NCBI RefSeq assembly: GCF_000003605.2
Contig: NW_003132864.1
Coordinates: 90,635-121,239, forward strand
DNA: 30,605 bases
Origin: Saccoglossus kowalevskii
Lineage: Eukaryota; Hemichordata; Enteropneusta; Harrimaniidae
Direction: 5' to 3'
In this document: positions 22,168 to 30,605 of the stretch, piece after piece
Layout of the letters: each line of letters starts with the position of its first letter
How positions within the stretch are numbered: the stretch's first letter is position 1
Position numbers and translations under genes: made by a program
The notes under the pieces: model-generated
The model's database searches: none
Told to the model about the DNA's origin: nothing
What the model saw: the letters and a program-made list of their open reading frames with translations, nothing else

Positions 22168-22860
22168 CGGACATCCGGGAATTTTCACGACCTGGCAACC
22201 ATTACAGTGAAAATAAAGGCAGAAATCTCACAGAAACTGTACTTTGTTGAGACTTTCCTGAACAGTGCCGTAAAAGTTCTAACGCAACTAATCAACCAAT
22301 TGTTGTCAATTTAAATGCTCTGCAAGAAACAATGAAATTGTTTTAATATTTTTTTTTTCTCAGGTGCGCTCTGTTTGAGGACGTGCATCACCTGGGTCAA
22401 AGGTAAGACTAACATGTGATATTTTGTTTATTACTTGGCGGCTGTGGGTTTACTCTGTGTGTATTTGAATGTTCTCCGGCGATTTCTCCAGGTGCAAACC
22501 AAATACATTAGGTGTGCCTTGTTTACCTAAGATTTGCAAGAGTTTGAGCCAGCCAACATGTTAGTTTTTCATGTGGTTGATTACTGGCATGTTGATTTCC
22601 CATTTTGAGCTATGTTTTCAATTTTGTTTATTATTTTCATATAGCAATCTCGTCATATGTTAACATTGTCGTCTATGGAGTTTCAATTAGTGGTATGAGA
22701 CCTAAAAGACAAATGAATTCGGTTGCTCAGGATTGTCACATAGTTGATTTTGCGCTGTTTCATTGACTTCAGCTGTTTTCACCGGCTTTTCAACCGGCGT
22801 TCCACGGCAGTTCTCGAACATAGAACGTTCTTTGGCGTAGCTCCGCCCCAGAGAATTGTC
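22168..22860. repeat. Interrupted copy (B) of the ~300-bp repeat
   Basis: The 5' portion, 22168-22267 (CGGACATCCGGG to CCTGAACAGTG), and the 3' portion, about 22686-22860 (through AATTCGGTTGCTCAG and ACCGGCGTTCCACGG to GTAGCTCCGCCCC), align with copy A. They are separated by about 400 bp absent from A. Divergence is moderate and includes an 8-bp indel, so the duplication is not recent. Confidence 0.65.
22364..22402 (+). other. Exon-like 39-nt segment (candidate micro-exon)
   Basis: A T-rich tract ending CTCAG (acceptor, 22359-22363) and AAAG|GTAAGA (strong donor, 22403) bracket exactly 39 nt. Two frames are open: (C)ALFEDVHHLGQ and ALCLRTCITWVK; the phase-0 frame has a stop. It could be a phase-symmetric micro-exon of an unidentified gene, a 5' UTR exon of gene 2 about 3 kb downstream, or a non-coding RNA exon. 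It lies in the extra segment of repeat copy B. Confidence 0.35.
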
Positions 22861-23720
22861 AAACGCCATCACGTAACGGCGTTTTGTAGTAGTATTCTAT
22901 TACACAGCCCGCAGCATAATGCAATCTCTATCAGATATCGTCTCTATGTTGTCATGACGACAAGGGATCTTTCTATTCTGTAATATCTTAGTCATGCGTG
23001 AAACTCGCATAGTGTGTTTGTTTGTTAAATAGGAGAGGGCATACCACAGTCCCATCGAAGAACAACCACAGACCATTGATTGTAATATGTCGATCTCGAT
23101 TCATTGGCATGTGGATTCATTGCGATTTTGATTCCGTGACGGAGCACTCAGGATGAAAACAATTGAAATATTTTTTGGAGTAACCTGAAAATACCATACA
23201 TATAATGTTTTTTTTTTATGGCACAATTACAATGCTAGTATTAAATTACATTTGTGTTTTAAGTATGGATTCTCTGTATTAAATAAATAAAGTTGTATTC
23301 ATGTGTCCTTTTTATTTTATAACACAGATTCCAGAATCTAGATAATTTCGTTTTTTTTTTGAAATCCTGAAAATAAAAACTGGTCGCTATTACACCTTTA
23401 GTATGTTAACGCCGATACTAATCACTCGTTTAAAATGGTTTGAGTGTTGTCCGTCTGAACAGTTTGAGTTTGAGACGGCACGCTCATCTCATGTCAGTTA
23501 TAGCCATGTGAGAGCATCTTCTGAAAGATGTGGTGTTACGTTATAATTTTTATTAAGCGTACATCCTCAGCAAATGTTCAAATCAGGAAAACCTGCAGGA
23601 AGGTAGAACACTATTTTTTTGGCAACCCAATTATTACTCAACCCTATTTTATTAAGTTTTGCAACATATACAAGCTGGCCGCTGCGTTATATTGAACTCA
23701 GTGTCTGAACTACGTGACAT

Positions 23721-24215
23721 AAATCAGACGCGAATGTACTTTGATGCACGGTAAAAAAAAAAATGTTACAGAAACAGTTAAAATAAATCATGTTAAACGA
23801 ATCACAGGGAAAAAAGGTAATTGTAATTAGGGTAAGATTTTGAAAATCAGCCGCGAATTTAAATTGATGCAGGGTAAAAACATGTTACAGAAAGAGTTAA
23901 AATAAATCATGGTAAACGAATCACAGGGAAAAAACGTAATTGTAATTAGGGTAAGATTTTGAAAATCAGCCGCGAATTTAAATTGATGCACGGTAAAAAA
24001 AAATGTTACAGAAACAGTTAAAATAAATCATGGTAAACGAATCACAGGGAAAAAACGTAATTGTAATTAGGGTAAGATTTTGAAAATCAGCCGCGAATTT
24101 AAATTGATGCAGGGTAAAAACATGTTACAAAAACAGTTAAAATAAATCATGGTAAACGAATCACAGGGAAAAAGTCATTTAAACGTAACTGTAAGTGGGG
24201 GTAAGATTTTGAAAG
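23721..24215. repeat. Tandem array, four ~120-bp units, alternating types
   Basis: Units begin at TTGATGCA(C/G)GG: 23741, 23864, 23983 and 24104 (spacings 123, 119 and 121). Each carries GTTAAAATAAATCAT, CGAATCACAGGGAAAAA, GTAAGATTTTGAAA and, except in the last, AATCAGCCGCGAATTT. Units 1 and 3 have CACGGTAAAAA then ATGTTACAG; units 2 and 4 have CAGGGTAAAAACATG. Two-unit duplication (A-B-A-B) therefore explains the array. The last unit is diverged and has a short insertion. No frame is open through it. Confidence 0.95.
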
Positions 24216-24846
24216 TTTAGTTAAAGTGTCACTGAATTAAAATAGACTGATAGTTACTGGGTCCAAGTGTTATAATATATTCTATAATTTTAACTGAAAT
24301 AGGATAGGGGTCCGTATATGGAAATTGGTTTGGTTTAGTTATTACGTGGTTAACATTTTTAAAATAAATAATTATATACCAGCGTAATATTCAAAATTAT
24401 CGAATGACGCATACTGTTCCACATCATCTTATTCCCTACAAGTACACCAATGCCCATCATGAACCATATTTGTTCATACCGTTATTTTTCGAATTCCTGA
24501 TATCTGTGTGAATGTGTTCAGTTGTGGCTTTGTTCATGTGATTTTGATTTGGTTTTTGCCCAATATTCAGGTTCAATGAATCGAAATAAAATAAATTAAT
24601 AATTTTCAAAAACATTTTAATAATTCCTTCCAAAATCATTAAAACTGAATATTGACCGACTCTGGAGAAACTATGTGTTTCATTCTACCAAATATATAAA
24701 CAATATAAATCGAACGTTGATGTTTATGCCCGTCGACATTTTTGTTGTTATAACCGGGCATGCGCAATAAAGAAATGATGGTCATTGGATTTTCATTATA
24801 GTCTGTGAACTGAATACCACGTGAATACATTCGGTCCAATCAATAA
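24216..24846. other. Non-coding stretch upstream of gene 2
   Basis: AT-rich DNA with no convincing frame. GCATGCGCA at about 24758-24766 resembles an NRF1 half-palindrome and lies ~85 bases upstream of the TATA-like site, so it may belong to the gene 2 promoter. Confidence 0.4.
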
Positions 24847-24853
24847 TATAAGG
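24847..24853 (+). promoter_or_regulatory. TATA-like element of gene 2 (tentative)
   Basis: TATAAGG lies about 600 bases upstream of the gene 2 ATG. If used, transcription would begin near 24877 and the leader would be spliced at the donor at 24971. In AT-rich DNA such a motif is weak evidence on its own. Confidence 0.22.
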
Positions 24854-24970
24854 TATACTACCTCATATTGATAACATCATGCAATAGGGGCTTTACAAAT
24901 GTCAAACACAACCATGAGTTAATGTGTATGGACCATTTATAGGTGAAAATAAAAAACAACGAAATGACAG

Positions 24971-25266
24971 GTAAGCGAAAAAAAGGATACCAATATTTAG
25001 CGACTTTTAATCAACCCATGGCCAAATTATACATAAACATTGGCCTATTTCCAAGGTCAATTGCAAGGGTGGGCTTTAATTTAGTGGCATGAGTTCCCTA
25101 TTTTTGAAATCACGCACGTTCGGATACATCTATAGCTTGTTTGTTTCACCAATGTAACAATTTTACTTCGCTATATTCAGTGTTTCAATCACTGTGACAT
25201 TTCCACTTCTCGTTTTACGCTAACATTTACATTCCCTTCGTTTTTGTTTTGACAATACATTTACAG
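24971..25266 (+). other. Likely 5' UTR intron of gene 2
   Basis: A strong donor (GACAG|GTAAGC at 24971) and an acceptor with a pyrimidine-rich tract (CATTTACAG, ending at 25266) define a 296-nt intron ahead of the single coding exon. Splicing would create a four-codon upstream ORF across the junction: ATG at 24964, then MTEQ, then TGA at 25272. The model relies on splice-site grammar only. Confidence 0.4.
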
Positions 25267-25431
25267 AACAATGAGTGTCATACGGTGACCCCGAATAGCA
25301 ATGTGAATTGCACCATTATATCAAAAGAAGGTGACCCGACCAACGGAACTCAGCGACTACCGACTGCTAGTTACACCCAAATAGATATCGGCGGCGGCAG
25401 CATCGCAAACTGTTACGTGGTACGTCCGTGA
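25267..25431 (+). other. In-frame ORF segment just upstream of gene 2 start
   Basis: From the acceptor at 25266, 54 codons are open in phase 0 and end at TGA 25429-25431. This is the same frame as gene 2, whose ATG follows 24 bases later. The segment lacks an ATG of its own. It has three cysteines and NCT and NGT sequons (segments SNVNCTIISKEGDPTNGTQR and IDIGGGSIANCYVVRP) and codon use like the gene 2 CDS. It could be leader sequence derived from former coding DNA, the end of another protein reached by splicing, or chance. Confidence 0.3.
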
Positions 25432-25455
25432 AGAGACGTACACATCGACGTCAGC

Positions 25456-27687
25456 ATGTATCCTCAGCTCTGTCTCGTACTCCTGGTAGTGGTAACCGTA
25501 TATCAGGCGAGGGCGACACAGAATTTCATCACGAGACCGACAGATACCGTGGTTAACGAAGGTAACAGCGTTACTCTCCCTTGTATCGTATCAGGTATGA
25601 CGGGGTACATTATATGGGTCGTAAACTTCGATACTGAAGGTCGTACTCCACAAGTCTTAATCTACCAAAACGGCACTGCCCCCCAGGGCGCGTATCGTCC
25701 AAGCCCGACTCTCCGTGAGAGAGTGTCGATCACCGGTAATCCTAACTTAGGACAATATCATTTAACTATAAGACACGTCGTCATGGAAGACGAGGGCGAG
25801 TATCAATGCGGTCTATACTTCCCACACGTGTACTCGGAATTTGTCAAACTCACGGTACTTGTGCCCCCTGAAGACGGGTACCCTATATGTTCAGCCGTGG
25901 TTGAAAACTCTGCATATAGAGAAGGGAACTTAATGAATATCACCTGTTTATCTGTGGGTGGGAAGCCCGAAGCCGAACTGAGTTTGTACAGAAATTCAAG
26001 CACACTGGTCGCTATGAGGTCGGTTCATTTAAATAGCATCTGGGTTGAATGGAATATATCGCGAGACGACAATGGAGCCACATTTTATTGTACTTCGGCG
26101 AGCCCAGCCCAATCTAGTCAAAAACACTGCAGTATCGGTCCATTGAACATAATATACGGCCCGACGATTACGATCGACCCACACACCGTAACGGCAGAGA
26201 TCGGCGACAACGCCACTTTCACATGTAAAGTGGACAGCAATCCGAGAATCGACAACATTACGTGGTACGTTGGGGGCAGACAAGTCGTGGATAACGAGGA
26301 CGATTATAGAACAATATCCCACAGCGACATGGGTATGTTTAAATTATACATACCGTATCTAGATGTGGAAAACAACACTAACATATCGTGTGTAGCGGAA
26401 AGTGCTTCCGGGTCTAACGTCGCTGTGGCCAGGATTGTTGTGCTTGATTACAATTTGAACGTGACGGTAGCGGAGTTGAATAATTATAACATAAATATGA
26501 AAACTGAGTTAATTATAGTTGGTTCTATCGTCGTTGTCATACTAATAATCATTCTCTTATTTGCTTTGCGTGTACTCATATTGGGTAAGCACGGATCGAG
26601 AAAAACAGCCAGACTTTATAGTATTGGTTCGGACTTTGTCTACAATAATCGTGGATTTGAGCTTTTTAAGTATAGATCAACAGCAGAGAGGCAACGACAC
26701 AATGCGGCCAGGGAACCTGGCGATGGAGAGACTCTCTCCAAAGAACATGTCGACCCAGAAGATAAACGTACTGCGTTCCTTACGGTCGACGTCGCAAGTG
26801 AAAATATTTATCAAAATTCTCCAGCTTTGCGTAAAAACATGAATGAACAAACCGACGAAACGAAGCTAGATGCCGACGTAGAAGCGGAGTTTTCATACGT
26901 TCCCATCAGTGATATTAAAAGAAGAAAACAAGTGAATCAAGAGAAAGTAGAAAAAGCAGCGGTGATATATGACGCCGTTGTGATTGAACATGAGGACAAT
27001 GAACCCGACGCCGAACTACATTGCAGTACTTCGTTCTCTTTCACCGGAGCTAAAGAAAAAGAAGCTGATATTAAAAAGCCGACAAAGATACAGCCCGAGC
27101 CATCAAGCCCAAAATATTTTGTTCTTGAACACGATTCACCGGACCTGAACATAGCTTCCCGGAAGGATGCGGAAGACGTTGTTGAGGCGGAGAGAAATGA
27201 CGCAGGTCCGGAACGAGACACGTCGGACAGCGAGTGGGACGATGACAGTTTCGATGACGACTGGAACGTCGAGCCGGCGGAGGAAAAAAACATTCCTGAA
27301 ATTTCAATCTCCGATCCACGGGACAACACCAATACTGGGGAAACCATGAAGCGCGATAAGACAAGAGAAACGAGCATTTACGAAAACGTCGTCATTGGCG
27401 CCACCAAGAATCCCAATGAAGGACACACAGAGAGCGCCGCCACCGACGATTCTGAAGATTCGTTCGATACAAAGGTACAATATACGGAAAGCAACCGAAA
27501 CACACAACCCTTGTCTTCAAATTCACTTCCCGACGAACGTATATATGATGCTGTCGCCACTGAGGAAATATTGGGAGGGTCACCTGGCAACGAAGACACC
27601 ACCGATCAGAATACCGCTATTATGACACGTAATGGCGAGTCGGAGGGAAATTCCTACCAGAACACGTCATATCAGGATGATTATTAA
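25456..27687 (+). CDS. Gene 2: single-exon transmembrane receptor with three Ig domains and a long acidic tail
   Basis: This 743-residue type I membrane protein is a paralogue of gene 1 and probably a cell-surface recognition/adhesion receptor. Residues 1-20 are the signal peptide. Ig1 spans about 22-135 (C43-C118, W54, DEGEYQC, ending KLTVLVPPED as in Kirrel-type proteins), Ig2 about 138-235 (C164-C212, DNGATFYC, extra C145 and C225; Leu replaces the usual core Trp), and Ig3 about 236-330 (C257-C312, W270). A short stalk and a helix at about 351-376 precede a ~367-residue acidic tail. Tail tyrosines include VIYDAV (503-508) and SIYENV (640-645), both ITIM-like, RIYDAV (695-700), and YQN at 452 and 734 plus YEN at 642 (Grb2-type pYxN). 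Many N-glycosylation sequons lie in the ectodomain, none dense in the tail. In-frame TGA at 25429 and A at -3 fix the start. The coding sequence is intronless. No canonical AATAAA follows within about 900 bases; AATAAG at 28035 is a variant. Ligand and pathway unknown. Confidence 0.93.
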   Translation: MYPQLCLVLLVVVTVYQARATQNFITRPTDTVVNEGNSVTLPCIVSGMTGYIIWVVNFDTEGRTPQVLIYQNGTAPQGAYRPSPTLRERVSITGNPNLGQYHLTIRHVVMEDEGEYQCGLYFPHVYSEFVKLTVLVPPEDGYPICSAVVENSAYREGNLMNITCLSVGGKPEAELSLYRNSSTLVAMRSVHLNSIWVEWNISRDDNGATFYCTSASPAQSSQKHCSIGPLNIIYGPTITIDPHTVTAEIGDNATFTCKVDSNPRIDNITWYVGGRQVVDNEDDYRTISHSDMGMFKLYIPYLDVENNTNISCVAESASGSNVAVARIVVLDYNLNVTVAELNNYNINMKTELIIVGSIVVVILIIILLFALRVLILGKHGSRKTARLYSIGSDFVYNNRGFELFKYRSTAERQRHNAAREPGDGETLSKEHVDPEDKRTAFLTVDVASENIYQNSPALRKNMNEQTDETKLDADVEAEFSYVPISDIKRRKQVNQEKVEKAAVIYDAVVIEHEDNEPDAELHCSTSFSFTGAKEKEADIKKPTKIQPEPSSPKYFVLEHDSPDLNIASRKDAEDVVEAERNDAGPERDTSDSEWDDDSFDDDWNVEPAEEKNIPEISISDPRDNTNTGETMKRDKTRETSIYENVVIGATKNPNEGHTESAATDDSEDSFDTKVQYTESNRNTQPLSSNSLPDERIYDAVATEEILGGSPGNEDTTDQNTAIMTRNGESEGNSYQNTSYQDDY

Positions 27688-28131
27688 CCTTCTCACTACC
27701 ATTGTGTTATTATGCCACCTTGAACAAAATCGAATTTCGAATTGTTCATAAACATACATACGGATATAATATATGCAATCATGGTTTTTAAAAATCGCAA
27801 ATAATCTAGAGATATTATACCATGCATTTATTTTAGCAGCAAAAACGACATATGAATTTTAATGAGACACATTTGGTTTAATCTGCTTTGAAGATTACCA
27901 CACTCACCATGTTGTCAGACGCACAGCGGACTACAAGTTGATTGGCTGTCTGTTGATTATATGTCGGTTTCATTTTACTTGAAATTTCCAGAACACGTGA
28001 CAAATCAAATAGTACAACATTTTCACTACTACTCAATAAGTTACAACTCTCGTGTTTTAAAGTAAGTAATATGATATTTGTTTTATTGGATACTGTTATT
28101 TACAAATACATGTATTTCTTTAACCAAACGT
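27688..28131. other. 3' flank of gene 2
   Basis: AT-rich sequence with no canonical AATAAA; AATAAG at 28035-28040 is the closest variant. A donor-like AAA|GTAAGT lies near 28061, 70 bases before the acceptor of the candidate exon at 28132. That is short for an intron but possible. Confidence 0.4.
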
Positions 28132-28269
28132 ATTTACAGCCCACCACACGACAGAATAGAACGTTTGAGGGAACTCGGACGGAGAAGGTCAATTGTACCT
28201 GCATGGGAAAATTCGGAAACACCATTTTCATCGTCAGTGAGAAATGAACGTGCACGTGACACTCGGTAA
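28132..28269 (+). CDS. Possible terminal coding exon, basic C-terminal tail
   Basis: The acceptor CGTATTTACAG (ending 28131) opens a segment readable in phase 2 as PPHDRIERLRELGRRRS… through …NERARDTR, stopping at TAA 28267-28269. The 45-residue tail is highly charged, starts with a likely amphipathic helix (DRIERLRELGRRR) and looks protein-like. The phase-0 frame is also open for 35 codons. No known family is recognised, and the preceding exon is not identified. It may be the last exon of a gene starting elsewhere, possibly one hosting the two receptor genes in its introns. Confidence 0.28.
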   Translation: MYSPPHDRIERLRELGRRRSIVPAWENSETPFSSSVRNERARDTR

Positions 28270-28743
28270 AAAAACAAGCTACATATGTAGTGGAATACGA
28301 AATAATACTGTAAAACATGTCTTTTTAGCTAGCATGTTATTTTAGCTAATTTAGCTATCTGTAATTTTGCAAGATGTAGTTAAGTTAACACTGCAGAAAG
28401 TATATTCTCACAGGGAGATAGTCAACACTTTAGCTAAATTAAGATTCTGTTAATTCATGCCAAGAGTCAAATCCGCCAAAATTCCATGCAGCTATTTCAA
28501 CATGTTCTACAGCATATGGACCAACTTGAATCAATAATTCCCCTCACCCACCTTGACACACACCCTTACGCAGATAATCGCCAACCTTTTGGCGCAACGA
28601 CTTTGAAATAGAAAATCGATTACCTGGTTACTCAAATTCACAGATTTTGTTTTATATCTTATAATAAAATGTTAATTTACGTGTGACTGATTGACCATGT
28701 AGTCGTATTTTGGATATATCTGTTGAGTTGACTATTTCATATT
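28270..28743. other. Non-coding stretch
   Basis: AT-rich, with several TTTAGCTA motifs between 28325 and 28440. AATAAA at 28663-28668 is the first canonical polyadenylation signal downstream of both gene 2 and the candidate exon at 28132. Confidence 0.4.
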
Positions 28744-28744
28744 T

Positions 28745-29055
28745 TAAGGTAGAAGCATATTCCTAGTTTTTTTTCAAGTCACAAATTACATAACACTGTT
28801 CATTGGGTTAGAATTTTTGTGTGTGTTGTAGTATCATATTTTGAGAAAATTAACCAAATATTATAAACTAAATTGTTCTAGAATATAATTTATTTTATTT
28901 TAAGAGAAATCAAAATAATTTGGGATAACAAGAAAATGATTTTATGTTTGGCGTTGTTTCCACGGACATTTTCTATTTCTAAATGGCTCTAAAGAAATGC
29001 AATGTTACTCAAATGACTAGTAGCACTTTGTCACTATCATCGAGTGACAATTCAC
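28745..29055 (+). repeat. Diverged copy of the left-edge dispersed repeat
   Basis: It starts TTAAGGTAGAAGC, the reverse complement of the flank of the element at 1-490. It retains related interior phrases in the same order (GAGAAAATTA, TTCTAAATGGCT near 28976 versus TTCTAAAAATAGCC, and a CGAGTGACAAT motif near 29041). The right terminus is not identifiable, so the end given is approximate. Confidence 0.35.
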
Positions 29056-30220
29056 AGTCGTGCTAATTTGCTGGGGTCAGACTTCCCAGTGATACACGTA
29101 AAAGTTAGTATTTGCGTAGACGGTCTGAGTCGAAATAGCGCCACCACTCGGTGTCATGTTGTTCTTATACCTATGCGGGACTATGAGTCGCAACGAACCC
29201 GCAGTATTGTGATTAAATTAAAGACAAGTCTATGACATTTATTAAATGAGAAACTTCGTGATACATATGATGATTTTGCACAGTGTATAATTTCTTGCAG
29301 CTCATGCGAGGAATGTTAAAATACCGAATGATAGATTATTTGTTATTTATTATTATTTTCTCTAGTATTCCTTTCTGTATGCAGCTCAGTTGTGCTAACA
29401 ACAGTAAAAGGTTGTCTTATTCATTTAATCGCGGAAAAGGGGTCATCATTATTATCTCCAGAGCTAAAATTAGACTCATAAAACGACAATAATGCATATA
29501 GTACGGAGGTCAAGGTGGCCATATCAAGGCCAAGATATCTCGGATATTGAGATAGAATGCTGTATTGCTGTATGTGTTTAAAAGTGTTTATTTTTGTCTT
29601 CTGTGCAGCAGCAGTAGCTGTGATTATACATATTTATCAAGCTTATTTATGAATTTACCAGTTTACTCAACTATTATTGATTGATTATCAGTAAATAGAA
29701 AATGGTAACAAAAGGAAATATCAATAATTGATCATATTGTTGGAGATGTGGATCTGGCTGCCAAGAAAACAAGAATTTCGGAACTGATTAAATACGCATA
29801 TATAACTAAAAGCATTATAAATTTGCATGACATTTTCGAGAAGGGTACCAATCGACGAGAGCTTGGTGGAGACTTGGATCTTGTTACCATGGAAACCAAA
29901 TGTTTTCAATGACAATTTTTGCCGAATAAACTAATTAAAACAATTTAATGAACAAAATCCTGGATTTCATGGGATTCTTCTTCGCTATTGCCATCGCATA
30001 TGGCTGATTCTGCGACTAAACAAAACCTATTCAACACTCATTGTTTTGTTTCAAAAGTATGATAAATATATAGGGAAGATACATTAGTGATATGTAATTT
30101 TCACCCATGGCGAGAACCTCGGAGTATCTTCCCCCGTTCTCCTGAAGTGAGTCACCATTTTTAATAGATTGCTAGGCACAGCCGACGCAGCCCGTCGTCA
30201 TAAACACTAACATAACAATA
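29056..30220. other. Non-coding stretch, no gene supported
   Basis: Short frames only. A 69-codon frame at 29283-29492 begins hydrophobic but has no further support. A symmetric GGTCAAGGTGGCC/GGCCAAG-type patch occurs near 29508. Nothing else is recognisable. Confidence 0.4.
29883..29896 (+). promoter_or_regulatory. X-box-like (RFX-type) motif
   Basis: GTTACCATGGAAAC closely fits the near-palindromic X-box GTTNCCATGGNAAC bound by RFX factors. No adjacent gene start is recognisable, so function is unproven. Confidence 0.3.
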
Positions 30221-30605
30221 TGACGTGACGCAACATCACATCACATCACATCACGTAACGTCAGGTCACGTCGCGTCGCATCGCATTTCATCGCATCGCA
30301 CCAAATCACACTTTACATCAAATCACATCGCATCGCATCACATCACACTTTACATCACATCACATCACACTTTACATCACATCACATTACACTTTACATC
30401 ACATCACATCACATCACCCTTTACACCACATCACATCACACTTTACATCACATCACATCACACTTTACATCACATCACATCACACTTTACATCACATCAC
30501 ACTTTACACCACATCACATCACACTTACATCACATCACATCACATCACACTTTACATCACATCACATCACATCGCATCGCATCACAGCACAGCACACTTT
30601 ACATC
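30221..30605. repeat. CATCA-based satellite running off the window
   Basis: Nearly 390 bases are built from 5-bp CATCA units, increasingly interspersed with ACTTTACATC, giving a recurring phrase CATCACACTTTACAT at 20-30 base intervals. The left 80 bases are a diverged version with CG-containing pentamers (GTCACGTCGCGTCGC), suggesting an older edge. It is still running at the right edge, so total size is unknown. Confidence 0.97.

Noticed and set aside
26937-27377. 146-codon minus-strand Ser-rich ORF
   Set aside because: Antisense shadow of the acidic tail of gene 2; the codon bias of the sense strand keeps the opposite frame open.
30221-30605. CRISPR-like or telomeric array
   Set aside because: Units are 5-10 bp without unique spacers and do not match TTAGGG-type telomere repeats; this is a simple satellite.

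Overview
This is eukaryotic, almost certainly metazoan, DNA: about 30 kb of AT-rich, mostly non-coding sequence with dispersed repeats, microsatellites and splice-site-like signals. Two large intact reading frames encode animal-type immunoglobulin-superfamily (IgSF) membrane receptors. Nothing is bacterial (no operons, no Shine-Dalgarno-led ORFs). The Ig domains and tyrosine-bearing cytoplasmic tails suggest an invertebrate, perhaps marine, but I cannot name the phylum from the sequence.

Layout. 1-490: part of a dispersed repeat with inverted ends. 500-2760: non-coding with a long TA microsatellite, a possible first coding exon (1794-1818) and a phase-compatible pair of possible small exons (2255-2311 and 2471-2548). 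2762-5670: nothing convincing. 5780-7608: gene 1, a 587-residue receptor with signal peptide, three Ig domains, one membrane helix and a tail. 7610-21540: long intergenic or intronic DNA holding a GC-rich inverted repeat, a pogo-like transposon end, poly-C tracts and a 19-bp inverted repeat with an NRF1-type motif. 21542-22860: two copies of a ~300-bp repeat, the second interrupted by ~400 bp that includes an exon-like 39-nt segment. 23721-24215: a four-unit ~120-bp tandem array with alternating unit types. 24847-27687: gene 2, a 743-residue receptor with the same architecture, preceded by a plausible 5' UTR intron. 27688-30605: a possible terminal exon of another gene, a relative of the left-edge repeat, and a CATCA-based satellite running off the right edge.

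The two receptors are same-strand paralogues about 18 kb apart. Each has its whole coding sequence in one exon. Both have a Kirrel/nephrin-like first Ig domain, a second Ig domain with an additional shared cysteine pair, a third Ig domain, and a tail with ITIM-like or SH2-docking tyrosines. The ectodomains align throughout, while the tails (about 160 and 367 residues) are unrelated in length and composition. This fits a duplicated adhesion/recognition receptor family with conserved ectodomains and diversified signalling tails. That is the most interesting biology here; ligand and function cannot be read from the sequence.
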